Origin: Chromera velia
Lineage: Eukaryota; Sar; Chromeraceae
Reading direction: 5' to 3'
Length of the DNA stretch: 52,500 nt
Assembly (NCBI GenBank): GCA_018398765.1
Contig: JAHBMJ010004579.1
Coordinates: forward strand, 1-52,500
Positions 35,032-46,354 of the stretch are shown here, in pieces. A program made the translations under genes and the position numbers. Positions within the stretch are counted from its first letter, which is position 1, and each line of letters starts with the position of its first letter. Below the pieces are notes generated by a model. That model saw nothing but the letters and a program-made list of their open reading frames with translations. It was not told the origin of the DNA and searched no databases.

Positions 35032-35853
35032 TTTTTCTTTCTTTTTTCCTTCGTTCCTTCCTTCCCTCCTTCTTTCTTACAGCCTTTGTGTTTATTTTAT
35101 GTTTTTTTCAGCTCTTCTTTCTTTGTTTCAATCAAATCTTTCTTCTTTTTATTTTCTTTAAAACAAATCAAGCTTATCTTTACGAGCACTCATCTTTTGG
35201 GTTTTCCCCTTTTTGGTCGTTCAGAGCTTTGACTGCTGTATGGCAGTTAAATTCTAAGAGATCAAACATTTTTCCATCCGACTTTCCGTTCTTCATCATG
35301 AAAAACGGAGGGTGACACACAGTGATCCGTTCGTTTACTTCTCCTTGCCATGTTTGAGATCAAATAGTGCCGTTGAACACTGGGTGTCACAGGCCGGTGG
35401 CCGCCCTGTTGTTGCGAGCGCCTTCAGATGCCCTTCTCACTCTAAGTGAATGAATGTAAACGGAACTTGCATGTTATATCCCGAAGTTGGCCAGAGCCCA
35501 AGTGGTATGCTCACCAGCTTTAACTGCCTCAATTCATGCAGCGTTGAACCTACGTTTTTATTTTAAACTTCACAATCTTTAGATTACTTTTGTATATTTT
35601 CTTAAGAAATTGTGTTTAAAAAACAAAAGAAAAGCGCCCAAAAACACTAAAACTACTAGCAGTAAAACGTTGAAAAAATATGTAAAAACTCAAAATGCAG
35701 TATCAGAAACTGCAAGTTTGCAGTAACTAAAAGTAAACCTGTTTTTGAACCTAGTTTTGAACCTGTTTTTGAACCTGATTCATATTCCTGATTCAGGTTC
35801 ATTACTTCAAAGTGAGCCTTGAACCTTGAACCTTTTCCTAGCACTATCCAGGA
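34101..35853. mobile_element. hAT-like non-autonomous DNA transposon
   Basis: The left end AGGGCTGGGAAAAGGTTCA and the reverse complement of the right end (GTGCTAGGAAAAGGTTCA) form an imperfect terminal inverted repeat, with a TAGxGCTxGG start typical of hAT elements. CCTAACGT occurs on both flanks (34093-34100 and 35854-35861), the 8-bp target duplication length of hAT. AACCTG-containing subterminal repeats lie at 34,155-34,220 and 35,725-35,785. The interior is GC-rich near 34,450-34,650. A pyrimidine-rich ORF at 34,902-35,315 is not a transposase. Confidence 0.6.
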
Positions 35854-35999
35854 CCTAACGTTCATTAGCACAGAAAATAATACATAATTTCTAGCATAAT
35901 TTGGATTTCTTTTTACATAACTACTAGTATAACTACAGGTTGATAACATGGTTTACCATGCTTTGAGAACAAAATTTAGATGACAATGTCTTGGTTATT

Positions 36000-38513
36000 T
36001 ATGCCAGTGCATGCAGTGTTCGGTGCACGCAACATCTTGAAGACAGGAACTTCCACACAGGAACTTCCCTGTCTTCACCTTCATCAGAATTATGACCGAA
36101 TAAACGATTTCGGGCTTCTGGGGGCATGCGATTGCATCCACACTTCAAAGGTAAAAGAAGAGACCAGCTGACAGCTAGACACACACGTCAATCAATTTTC
36201 ATATGTACATTCGAGCGCTTAGTGTGGGCGCAACAGAGGGGAATGCATTTCAAGAAAGATTTGGTTTCTCTGCCAGCAAGGAAAAAGGTGCACACTGCAA
36301 AGGAAAGGAAACCCCCTGCACATCTTGTTTGCCTGCGTGAAGGAAGTCTTCAGCCGTTGTCTCAAAGAAACTGGACCAACAAGAAGAAAAGAAAAGAAAA
36401 CCTGATGAAAGACCTGGGACAGGAGGCACCACACCGACCCGGCGTTCATTGACGCTGTCGAGCATGGCTGTCTGACTGCCTGCCCCGTTTCCTGCTCGCT
36501 GGCCCTCTCTCCAGGACATCGACGCTATGCAAGGCAGCTACGGGGGTTGAAAGAACGTGGCTGGGAGGGGGGAAAGGAAAGGAAGGGAGAGCAGGAAGAG
36601 TGAGAGAGAAAGACGTTGCAAAAGGAGTTGAATTAAAATGTGCCAGCCTGGCTGCTCAATGACCCGGCCGGTCTTCTCTTTCCTTGTTCACCCACCAGCC
36701 TGATGACCGATCGAAGACAAAACAACGAACCCCCTTTACACCAACTCCAGCTAGCTACATGGGGGTGAGACCTCAACTTCGTCAGTGTTTGTGTGTTCGT
36801 TCATCTGTCATTACGTGAATCCCTCAGGGAAACTCTGCTCTGCTTCATTCAGTCATACAGTCAGGCAGGCAACACGGGCAGGGAACACAAGGACGATTGA
36901 TCGAAATTCCGATCTGACAACTTCTTTCAAACAAACAAAACTCGCCCTCAGACAGAACCGGTATTTCTCCGTTCCTACTGCGGCAGATGCACGAACAGAA
37001 GTGGGGCGAGAAAGAAAGACGCAAGTGAGACAGAGAGAGAGACAGAAAGCACCATAAATCAAGATCAAAAGACAGAGGAAGAGAAAAAGGGTCCTCCTCA
37101 ACATTCTTCTTTCTCACCTTCCCTCCCTCGGTCGATTGATCGATTCATCATTAGATCATGACGGCATGAAGGCAAAACAAAAGAAAGACCTGCTATTGCC
37201 ATGACGTGACAGGATTTGATGAAGCAGGAGTGAAAGGTTCCTGTTTCTGCCTCTCTGTCTGTCTTTCTGTTGCCTGCGTTCCTTCCTTCTTTCCTGCCTT
37301 TCTTCCTTCTAATGTGTGCCTGTCTATGTCGGTCTACCTATCAAAAAGGGTTCTCGCGTGCGCGCTCTCTCTCTCTGGACTTCACTGCAAAAGGAGGCGA
37401 TCGACGGAGCGACGGGCACACTTCTCTTCTCTCACGTTTCTTCCTTGTCTGTCACCTCCACCCAATGATTTAAAGACGAAGAACCGTTTTATTCAGATCG
37501 ATCAGAAGCCTCTTCCCTCTCTCCCTCTCTGTTTTTCTTTGTGTGCATCTCTTTATCTACCGGTACATGATCGCGAGGGAAGGTGATCGAGGGAAGCTGG
37601 ATGGGTATCTTTTAGTTAATCGTTTCCACGTATGCTTCCCTGCCTACCGGGCTGTGTGCTTCACTGCTCGAAACAACAAAGTTCGAGGGAAAAAGAAAGA
37701 TTGAATCAAAAGAAAATATGTGATCTGATGTCTCGCAAGCGCTCGGCATCCCTTCGTCTTCCCAATACTTCTGCATACGTGTGATTTCTCTTCTGGAGGC
37801 AGACAGACAGCAAAGATAACATTTACATACACCTCGCCTCGTCCTTTCCTCTCCGGTTTTTTCCTTGCCTCTCGCTTCTTCCATTTCTTTCTTTCTATCA
37901 CGAACCCAAACCGTCCCGTCCGAGGAGGCTCTCCCCCCATGCCTCACTCTCTCTGTCTATCCTTCCACCGGGAGGGGGCGCTCAAATCGCGTGTCTCTAT
38001 TTCTTCCTGCGACTGAGTTTGAGGAAGCGAAAGCGTGCAGAGACAGACAAACCGAATAGATAGGGGAGAGAGGGCCCCCTTTCTTCTGCAACAGTGATTC
38101 CAAACAAATGTTTGCCCCTTCCCTCTTCCCCTTCTTAAATCCTCGACAAGTCAGGAGCCCTGGTTGTTCTCTTTTTCTCTCAGCGATTCTTCCTTCCTTC
38201 CTTCCAAACTACTTACTTCCCTCACACCCTATTCCCCCCTTCATCTCACAAACAAAACCACAACTGCACACTCTTGGTAAGCAGAAAGACAAGACAAATG
38301 CAATAAATCCATACCCACATGGGCAGCGAGGCAGACACAGGCTCCAAGGCGATGCGGTCTGCTTTTTCAGGTCACTTCATTACCTTCTCCTCCAATTTCA
38401 CTCGCTAACCATTCTCCATGCCTCTCCGCAAGCAAATTTCGGGACCACTCAGAGCTAAGAAATCACTCACAACAGACAGACACTGCATTAATTCAATGAG
38501 GTGCCATGCTTAC
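36000..38513. other. Spacer downstream of the epoxidase gene
   Basis: Short ORFs on both strands are low in complexity or lack splice context, and none looks conserved. Part of the right end is expected to be the 3' UTR of the minus-strand zeaxanthin epoxidase gene. Confidence 0.5.
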
Positions 38514-38681
38514 TTAAGCAGAGCCTCCGACCCCCTCGACCTGTTTGAGGTTGTCGCTTTGAAAGGCAGCGATCACGTTGTCGATTGCGTTCTTGGCTTC
38601 TTGGTCCAGCTCGCTCCACTTGCCTTCCTTCTCCACGAGAGCTTTGTCTGCCTCGATCACTGTCCGATACTCCCACGCCGT
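38514..38681 (-). CDS. ZEP: ZEP exon 16: terminal exon
   Basis: 56 codons from [13 protein letters not shown] to the TAA at 38516-38514, following acceptor gtctgcag. The encoded tail is charged and probably helical. No FHA domain follows. Confidence 0.78.
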   Translation of the reverse strand, partial: TAWEYRTVIEADKALVEKEGKWSELDQEAKNAIDNVIAAFQSDNLKQVEGVGGSA

Positions 38682-40575
38682 CTGCAGACAGACAGACAGA
38701 CAGGAAGGCAGACAGACTATGCTTCTTTCTTTTCCCTCTTTCTAATAGAAAAAAAACCATAGAGGCAGACAGGCAGGAGAGTAGAGTCGAACGAATCATC
38801 TTGAAAACCGCGCGAGCGTATCAGAAATGAAGAGGTGACGAACTGTGCGGCGCACATCCCCATACATTCACAATTACTAAGAGGAGGAGGTAGACAGTCA
38901 GGTGAGGTGAGGTGAGGTGAGGTGGCGCTGTCAACACAGCCCCGTGTGTGTGCGTCACTCTGTAGCAGAAAGAGGCCACACAGACGAGACTACAAAAATA
39001 AAAACTAGAGCAGTCGGCCGATGTTTCCGGAGTACGTACACCGCCTCACTCACAAATGAATGAATGAATGAATGACGGGCAGACTGACTGACTGACTGAC
39101 TCTCTCTTTGTTGTAGACGTCCCTTTCGACAAGTCTTTCGAGTACTGCTGCCTGGTCTTCTGGAGAAAGAACGTTCTGGTAAAGGAAGTTGAAGACCAGA
39201 GGAAGGTACACTGCGCTCATGAATGTTCCTGCGACTGTTCCCACGATCTCGTTTGTCAGAAGAAGCCGAATTGTCTCTCCAATCAAAATGTCCGAAGCAG
39301 CACGAGATACACCCTGAACGACTGCAGACCGAAGAAGCCTCTCCACGCCGTACTTTTGAAGTTCCCACCAAATCTGGGCGGGCACCTTTACGTTCTGCAC
39401 ACAGGAGGAGGATGGATGTACGAAGTGTACAACTGGGGTCAGCGCTTGACTCATGCTTTTGTGAACCAGAGAACATGTTTCAGATGCCCTTGTGAGGTCC
39501 AGTGAGAGGCGATGAGTTCAAAAAGAGGGGCAGAGAAGCAAGCAAACACGCCAAACGGTTTCCGACGTGAGGCAAACAGATAGGATGCGTCTGTTCAACT
39601 TCGCATACATTCAGATAAGCGTAGATGCAACTCTGCGTGGTTCCGAAACCCTCAACTGAATACATACACACAAACTTTGGTCCCGGCACATCTATTCTCA
39701 GAGGTGTTCTGAAAACCCACTTTCCCAACGACCGACCGAAGCAGCGACTGCGAGTTTGTAGGCGTCTTCAATCGCCTGGCAGCCTCCCTGGCCGAGGTTG
39801 GGCATCATCGGATGAGCGGCGTCTCCGAGGACCGTGACGGGGCCTCGAGACCACCCAGAGACCTTTGGAGGTCTGTCCCAAAGGTCTCTCTGCTGAATGT
39901 TATCTTCCTCAGTCGCACTCACTATGTCGGTCACCTCTGCACACACATATACACATAAATACACACACACACACCACGCAGACTCCAAGCAAATCTCCAA
40001 ACGAAAGGTATGCGTGTGTCTCCTTCGCCGTGCAGGAACATCCAATGAGTTGTGTTTGCATCCATCCTCAGACAGACTGCTATGGAGAGGAGAGAGAGAT
40101 CGAGGGATCTGCCGACAGACCGACCGACCAGCCAGCCAACGGAGTGACGTACCTGCACACCAGTTGGAGTATCTCTCCAGCAGATACGGCCTTACGTCGG
40201 TCTTCAGCTTCAAATCAGGGTCCTGGGCAACGAAGGCGTACCTGCAGTCAGTCAGTGGGCCGCTTGTGGGTAGTAGATCTTGACGTATACTGTATCAGAA
40301 AGACGGAGCAAGACGGCAGGGGCACCAAAGTCTCAGAACCAGAGGATCGAGAGGGAGAGGGGGAGAACGAGAGAGAGAGAGGAAAGACTGCAAGATGGTT
40401 TGGCCTGTTGGTACTATTATTCATATATTCTTCAGGAAGTGGCTTTCATCCCTTTTCCGCTCTTTCCTCCTGTTCTATTTCATTCCTTCATTTCGTCACG
40501 ATTTTACGAGACTCTCTTTGGGCGCGCACGCCACTGCTCAAACTGTGACATGTTTTCACACCCTCACAGGCTTTC

Positions 40576-40616
<41 letters not shown>

Positions 40617-41597
40617 CCGGCAGGCATGCTCACATGTAGACACAGACAGAGACAGAGACAGACAGCTGACTGACCACTGGATCCTGCCCCTCCCGACATC
40701 TGAGCACACGAAGTATTGGTTGCAAGCAAGGTAGACCTTGTACGCGACTTCGTTACAGTCTCGCGGCCTGCATGCATGTGGGTGTGGGGACACACACGTT
40801 TGTTTGTTTACTTTGTGCAGAGACTCGCTCATACACAAACAGGAGAAACCGGGGAGAAGGAGGATGACTGTAGGCAAATCAGAAAGAGCCGTCGCATCTT
40901 GGTGAAAAGATTGTGCAACCGCTTTTTCCCTTGTTGAAAGAAAAAAAAAAGTGAAAGAAAAACCTCACTCTCTTCCTGAGTCACCTCTGAACAACTGCGT
41001 TGTTGAAGCACATCAGACAAAAAAAAGGTCGTTTCTTGATCTGCACGTAGGCGTGGCACAGAGCGACTGAGCGCTGCGTTACGCCTGTGCTTGAGCGCAC
41101 GAGAGTAAGCTGTGCAGCCTAGACTATCCCTCCTTACAACACACAGAGTACACAATGACCGTGAATACCCCTCAGAATAATCCTATGAAGTCAGAACAAA
41201 CCCATGCAGACCGACCTGTGCTTGCAGACACCCGTATAGACCGTATACCCAGAGTACGTCGCACTTCCAAACCCTGCAGGCAGCCAGGCAGGCAGCACAA
41301 GACGTGAGGGACCATCAGTCTTTTGGTTGGTTGTGCCTGTTTGTCCGTCTACGTGAAAGTCTGTCGGGAGATGGAGAGGCAAGGGGCGCTTAACTCTCAC
41401 CTTTCGGGCACCCTACCCACGTTGTTTGGTTGTTGGTGCTATTCTTTTGTCTTTGTTCTGTCTTTCTTTTTCTCTGTTGTGTACCTGAAGAAAAGAAGGG
41501 AGAAGAAGAAACACATTGTCTGTCTGTCTGTGTCTGTCTGTGTGGCTGTCTCTGCGTATCTGTCTGTCTCTGTCTCTGTCTGTCTCGTCTGTGTCTA

Positions 41598-41653
<56 letters not shown>

Positions 41654-42474
41654 TGTGTCTGTCTGTCTGTCTGTCTGTCTTGAATACTCCCAGGTGTACC
41701 CCAGACTCCCAACAGTGAAATCTCTCCGGGAGACAAAAAGAAGAATGAGAAGAGACGGCACACCGGATCCACAGGTTCCTTCCCGCCCTTCAAACAAGAC
41801 AGACAGACCCCCGTGTACCCGGAGTGAGTGCCTCTGTCTGTCTGAGAAGATCTATCTGTCTGTGTGGGAGGCCTTTTGACAGACGGCACTCAATTGATGA
41901 ATGCAGGCATGCATCTTGCTTGATCGTCCCTCCCGATGATCCCCCCACAGCCTGCTCCATTGACTGACTGACTGACTGACTGACCTGGCTTCGCATCGTC
42001 CACCATTTCCCCTGTCATCTTTGCCCGGACTTTGCTCCATATTCCGTCGGCACCCACGAGAATGTCGCCTGTATGTTGAGGGCGGGGGAGAGGAAAGGGG
42101 GCACAAGGAAGAAAAGAAAAAAGGATCAATGAAAAGGCGAGCATCAGACAAGCGCTCCGACGACAAAATGAAACTCTACCCCTCCCACTCCTGTGTTCGT
42201 TCTGATCGGAGATCATCTCTCTTCTTTTCTGTGCCAGTCAGGACCCCTGACTGCCTCCCCGCGGTCCACCGACCTTCATCAGTGGTCCCATCGGATAGCA
42301 TCACCTTCACCCTCCCGTCCTCCAACAGCTCATAGTCCTCCACCTCGACTCCCAACTTGATGCCTTTGCCCTCTGTGTACTTCAACAAAGACCCCTGCAT
42401 GCATGCTCTCTCTCGTGCATACACACACACACACACACACACACACGCACGCACGCACGCACGCACACGCACAC

Positions 42475-42505
<31 letters not shown>

Positions 42506-45099
42506 CCATATGGTTTCTTTCCCTCTTTTTCTTCATGAACACAACAGACAGACAGACAGACAGACAGACAGAGGCAGAGAAAGGCAGACCGCTCGAAAAG
42601 AAAATTTGGAGTTCTGAAGGAGAGAAGAAAAAATACGTGGGGCTGCAGAGACAATGAAGAGGCGCCTATGAGAAGACGAAAACAGAGCCTTCGTCAAAAA
42701 AACGAAGAAAGAAGAGAAAGGAAAGAGACAGGCAGGGGGCGAGACATTTGGCGCGCCTTCTCTTTCTCTTCGGTCGCTCACACTCTGACGTGTGTTTTTC
42801 TTTTTTTCTTGAATTGCCTCCACTCCTTTCTATTTCTTCTTACGTGCCTTTCTTGTTTACACGTCACAAGTCCACGCTATCGAGACAACCGTCTGCCCGT
42901 CTAGACGGATCACACCGCAGATCCGAGAACGAAGAAGAGACGAGACCGCTGATTGCCTGTGTACCCAGTGCAAGAACAATGAAAAAAAAGACACGAGCTC
43001 ATCCACGCAGAAGCAGACAGACAGTCACAAGGACGTACCTGGAGAAGCGGTCGGTCGACTACCCGTGTGAGAGGCAAACCACGGTTCACGGCCGGGGAGC
43101 CTGTGTCAAACTTTGCAATCCACCTGAAAGAAAGAAAAAACAAATAAAAAAGAAACAGAAATGAAATGAAACCAGGAGGGGGGCGAAAATAAACGAAAGG
43201 GAACGAGAGAGAGAGAGAAAGGGGGGCCTACAGTGTCGAAAAAGTTGGGCGGAGGCTTGATTTACTCATGTAAAAAAAAAAATCTATTTCAGGGAACTAT
43301 GCCTGCAAGTGTTTTCAGGAAGCGTTTAAAACGGGACACAACTGTCACCAGAAAAAGAGGCAGGTGCATGGTTTGTTCGCACGCATTTTCGTCTCTCATC
43401 CCTTCCTTCTTGACGTCGCTTACTTGTTTGTAAACGGGTTTTTGAGTCCGTTGATTCTGTTTCCCGTCTTCGTGCCGTCGTTCATCACCTCAGTGGCCAG
43501 ATCCTGCAGTCAGACAGGCAGTTCAGGGGGGTGGGGTGCATGGTGGGTTGGTGTTTGGGCTTATGGGAAGACGGGAGGGAGACTTTCGTTCTTCGGCAGA
43601 GAATTGCACGCACAAGAATAGAAAAAGAAAGAAGAAGGCACCACTTGAGGAGACAAAAAAAAAACACCACCTTCTGGCCAGACCAACTGACTGACTGAGT
43701 TGATTGCCTCAAGTGCGGCAAGAGCGTTACTCTGGATCTGGATGGGCCCTCCGAATTCTCTGCAAAAAAGAAGAAGAACAGGGGAAAGGGGAGTCAGTCA
43801 GTCGGTCAGTCAGACAGACAGGCGCACTGACTTACAGTGTGCCCTCTTTTCCTTTTCTTCTCTTCTCGCCAGCCCATCCCAAGCTCCCCCACCCACTTGA
43901 TACTGCCCCACCCCCCCGCCCCCTTTCTCTTCTCAGCTCATGAGAGCATCGGTGGTCAAGTGGTAGTCCAGACGAGCTGAGGAAACCACAGAGAAAGAGA
44001 AAGAGACAGGCAGACAGCCTGGCAGAATGGAAGGAAGGAAGAGGGGCAAGAATTCAGGGATATGCTGACAGACAGACGTGGCATTATTTGTTTCTCTCTT
44101 TTCCCCTCCTCCTCCTTCTCACAGACAGAGAGGCAGGTAGGCAGGCAGGCAGAAAACCCCTTGCGTCATACTTGGCGCGTTTGATCAGGCCGCCGTCGAC
44201 ACTGAATGCGTGACGAGGAAAAGACGAGGCGGGATTCTCTGCTCGATCGCTCCCTTACCTGTACTCCTTTGTCCGCTCGTACAGCGTGTACTCCACTCCC
44301 TTGGACTTCAAGGCGTTGGCAAGGGTCAGCCCTCCGATGCCTCCGCCCGCAATGATGACCTGACAGTACGTACATCCACAAATCAGACATTTTTGTACAC
44401 TTCCACTATCTCATCTGTATATCACACGTATGAGTCTGCCTGCGATCACAACCCGACAGTAGTTTTTGTGCTTGAATTACACTCCACAGCGACGTGCACT
44501 CGCTGGTGAAGGTGCCGGAGATGAGAAAGCGGGGGGGGTATATGGACGAAGGGAGGGTGAAAACGCTCAGCGATCACTGAACGAGAAAAGACCACAGCGA
44601 AGAGGGCGAGCTCCGCCAAAAGGGGGGAACGGGGCAGATGAAAGAAGGATATGAAAAACTCATTGAATAGATAGATGTGCATCTGACATTAAAATACAAC
44701 AAAAGGGGACGGTAGCAGGCGGCAACATAAATCCACTTTCTTCGCCAGCATTTCAATCCGGCCTCTTCCCAGCTACGTCCAACCCGTCCCCTTGACAAAC
44801 CTTCAGAGGGTTCTCTTTGGTGTACTTCATTTCCAGAGAGGACCTTGACACCTGCTCACAAAGCAGTCAGCAAAAGCAAGTCCTTCTGAGAAGAGCACTG
44901 GACAAAGGTAGCACAAAAAGACAACCGGAAAGAGAGACGGAAACCCGAATGCGACACAGAAAGAGGAACCTTCCGGGCCGACCTCTCGACGTGAAGTTCC
45001 TCCTCCCTTTTCTTTCCCTCTCAAAAGAAAAGCGGACACAGAGGAAAACTCCCCTAGACTGAAGAGAAAAACGGGGGCGACTGCAAACAAGGTTCTCAT
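38514..45099 (-). CDS. ZEP: Zeaxanthin epoxidase, complete, 16 exons, plastid-targeted
   Basis: FAD- and NADPH-dependent monooxygenase that epoxidises zeaxanthin to antheraxanthin and violaxanthin in the plastid. Exons (minus strand): 45099-44983, 44851-44801, 44359-44259, 44201-44172, 43759-43696, 43503-43424, 43264-43232, 43123-43039, 42394-42274, 42068-41985, 41273-41216, 40767-40675, 40241-40153, 39936-39737, 39394-39101 and 38681-38514. The sum is 1,668 nt = 555 residues plus stop, and all phases match. Landmarks: FAD-binding [11 protein letters not shown] (about 57-67), the epoxidase signature [17 protein letters not shown] (about 103-119), [15 protein letters not shown] (about 228-242), IQWYAF, and the second FAD motif [15 protein letters not shown] (about 373-387). 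The plant C-terminal FHA domain is absent. The N-terminus is a bipartite targeting signal. The joins at exons 7 and 14/15 are the least secure. Confidence 0.88.
39101..39394 (-). CDS. ZEP: ZEP exon 15: C-terminal helical region
   Basis: 98 codons, phase 0-0. [19 protein letters not shown] matches the helix after the GD motif in epoxidases, and a hydrophobic stretch ([18 protein letters not shown]) could sit on the thylakoid membrane. The donor runs into a GTCA tetranucleotide array. Confidence 0.8.
39737..39936 (-). CDS. ZEP: ZEP exon 14: second FAD motif
   Basis: Encodes [17 protein letters not shown] followed by [21 protein letters not shown], the GD motif contacting FAD pyrophosphate, in the same order as plant and algal epoxidases. 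The donor GTCGGTCGGTCG is repeated. Confidence 0.88.
44259..44359 (-). CDS. ZEP: ZEP exon 3: FAD-binding Rossmann motif
   Basis: Begins [18 protein letters not shown], the GxGxxG dinucleotide-binding turn, followed by a second strand ending in an acidic residue (YTLYE) expected to hold the ribose of FAD. Phase 0 start, phase 2 end. Confidence 0.88.
44983..45099 (-). CDS. ZEP: ZEP exon 1: bipartite plastid targeting signal
   Basis: 39 codons beginning [19 protein letters not shown] hydrophobic signal peptide ends in SVSA with Phe at +1, then [16 protein letters not shown], basic and hydroxylated like a transit peptide. Phe directly after the cleavage site is the hallmark of import into red-derived complex plastids. 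It ends phase 0 at GTCGGC; the frame stays open beyond, but only this join leads into the conserved enzyme. Confidence 0.75.
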
Positions 45100-45724
45100 C
45101 TTCTCTTCAAGAACGCTCTATCCGGCTGCAGGCTTGACAGTCCGCGTATAAGGTCTTTGAGCACGTAGACCGGATTGATAGAAGCAGGCGAAAAACTTCT
45201 CTTCTTATGCAATCAGGTCTGCAGGACGCTACAGAATGTTCGAACGAATGCAACTGAGGAATCCTTCTCGTCGACGTCCGATCGTTGGAAGAGTCTCTTG
45301 CTTGCAGCAGTAATTGATTTCCAGGGCGAAGCATGGGCGAAGCCGATTAAGGAGGAGACGGCTTCGCTTGGACACAAGCAAACCTTAATTCATGAACGGG
45401 GGGACACGCAGAGACACGCATATTCGTCTCTCGGGGACACAAGCTATAGTGATACGAGGAGAATCGAATAGCACCTACCCGAATATCGCCGTCTACCTAT
45501 GTAGCTGCGTCAATTGTCTGGCATGAGCTGCTTGAAAGACGCAGAAGCTCCGTCAGACTCCCCAGCCCCCACCGCTTCTGCAAACTCAAAACTCGTTGCT
45601 GAAGCGTTTAGATCCGCTGTCCATGGGGAAAAGACCCTCATTGCATGCTCGGAAGCCGAAAGTGCAACCAGACTGACTGACCGTTATTTTACTCGCTGTG
45701 TTGCCCCAAGTTTCCCATCCCACA
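45100..45724. promoter_or_regulatory. Divergent intergenic region between ZEP and the small + strand gene
   Basis: About 625 bp separate the start of the epoxidase (leftward) from the start of the next gene (rightward), so both promoters should lie here. No TATA box or repeated operator-like word stands out. An ORF at 45,514-45,771 on + has no supporting context beyond being open. Confidence 0.4.
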
Positions 45725-46354
45725 ATGCCCGCAGCACCCAGCATTCCCCGATCGTCTTGGTTTTGCTCTGAGTCTTCCTCAGATTCAAAAACTTGGTACA
45801 TCCAATTCGAAGAAGACTTCACTGTGCAGTTTCTGTTCAGAAACCAAACGGGAATGTCCGAACGCGTCTCGGTGAAGGAGTCCCAGTTCAGGGGCAGATG
45901 GTTCCTGCAGGACTCCGGGCTTCTCCGCATTGTGTTTGAAGAGAAGAGACTGAGAATGCGGAGACGGACGGACTTTCTCTCTGACAGTTTCTCTTCTTCC
46001 TCTTCGTCAAGCCACACCGCCTGGCCCTCTTGGGAGTCTCTCAGCTCTCCTCTCGACTTGATTGTCCCTTCTGAGGGAGGGAACCTGGTCATCCCAGGGA
46101 ACATTGAAGACAAGCCCCATCCCTCCAGCAGCAGTAGCAGCAGCAGAAGAGCATCCGAAGAGGCACAAGGGGAGGGAGAGAGAAGCCCAACGTCTTCCGC
46201 CACTTCGGGAGGAGTGCCAATGGGAAGAGGGCGCCATGGAGGTGGACAGAACTTTGAAAGAACGCCAATGTATTTCAAGCCTGTGCATCTGACGAAAGCA
46301 GATTATCCTTTTCGTTTGTCTGAATTTGCCAAAGTACCTCAGCCGGGACCATGA
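45725..46354 (+). CDS. Hypothetical protein, 209 aa, single exon
   Basis: ATG at 45725 in a good context (cacaATGc). The N-terminal half is well-structured: TWYIQFEEDFTVQFLFRN, then FRGRWFLQDSGLLRIVFEE, a beta-rich pattern with a G-R-W turn reminiscent of small barrel (calycin-like) proteins, but not enough for a family call. A basic cluster (KRLRMRRR), two polyserine runs and a Gly-rich stretch follow, ending PFRLSEFAKVP. No signal peptide. It is divergent from ZEP. A 5' exon in another frame is possible. Confidence 0.55.
   Translation: MPAAPSIPRSSWFCSESSSDSKTWYIQFEEDFTVQFLFRNQTGMSERVSVKESQFRGRWFLQDSGLLRIVFEEKRLRMRRRTDFLSDSFSSSSSSSHTAWPSWESLSSPLDLIVPSEGGNLVIPGNIEDKPHPSSSSSSSRRASEEAQGEGERSPTSSATSGGVPMGRGRHGGGQNFERTPMYFKPVHLTKADYPFRLSEFAKVPQPGP

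Noticed and set aside
34902-35315. ORF inside the hAT-like element as transposase
   Set aside because: Composed of CTTT-repeat-derived Phe/Leu/Ser runs, with no RNase-H-like or hAT dimerisation motif.
42357-42654. ORFs around the GA/CA/GACA repeats near 42.4-42.6 kb
   Set aside because: They are simple-repeat translations within a ZEP intron; the real exon ends at 42394 in a different frame.
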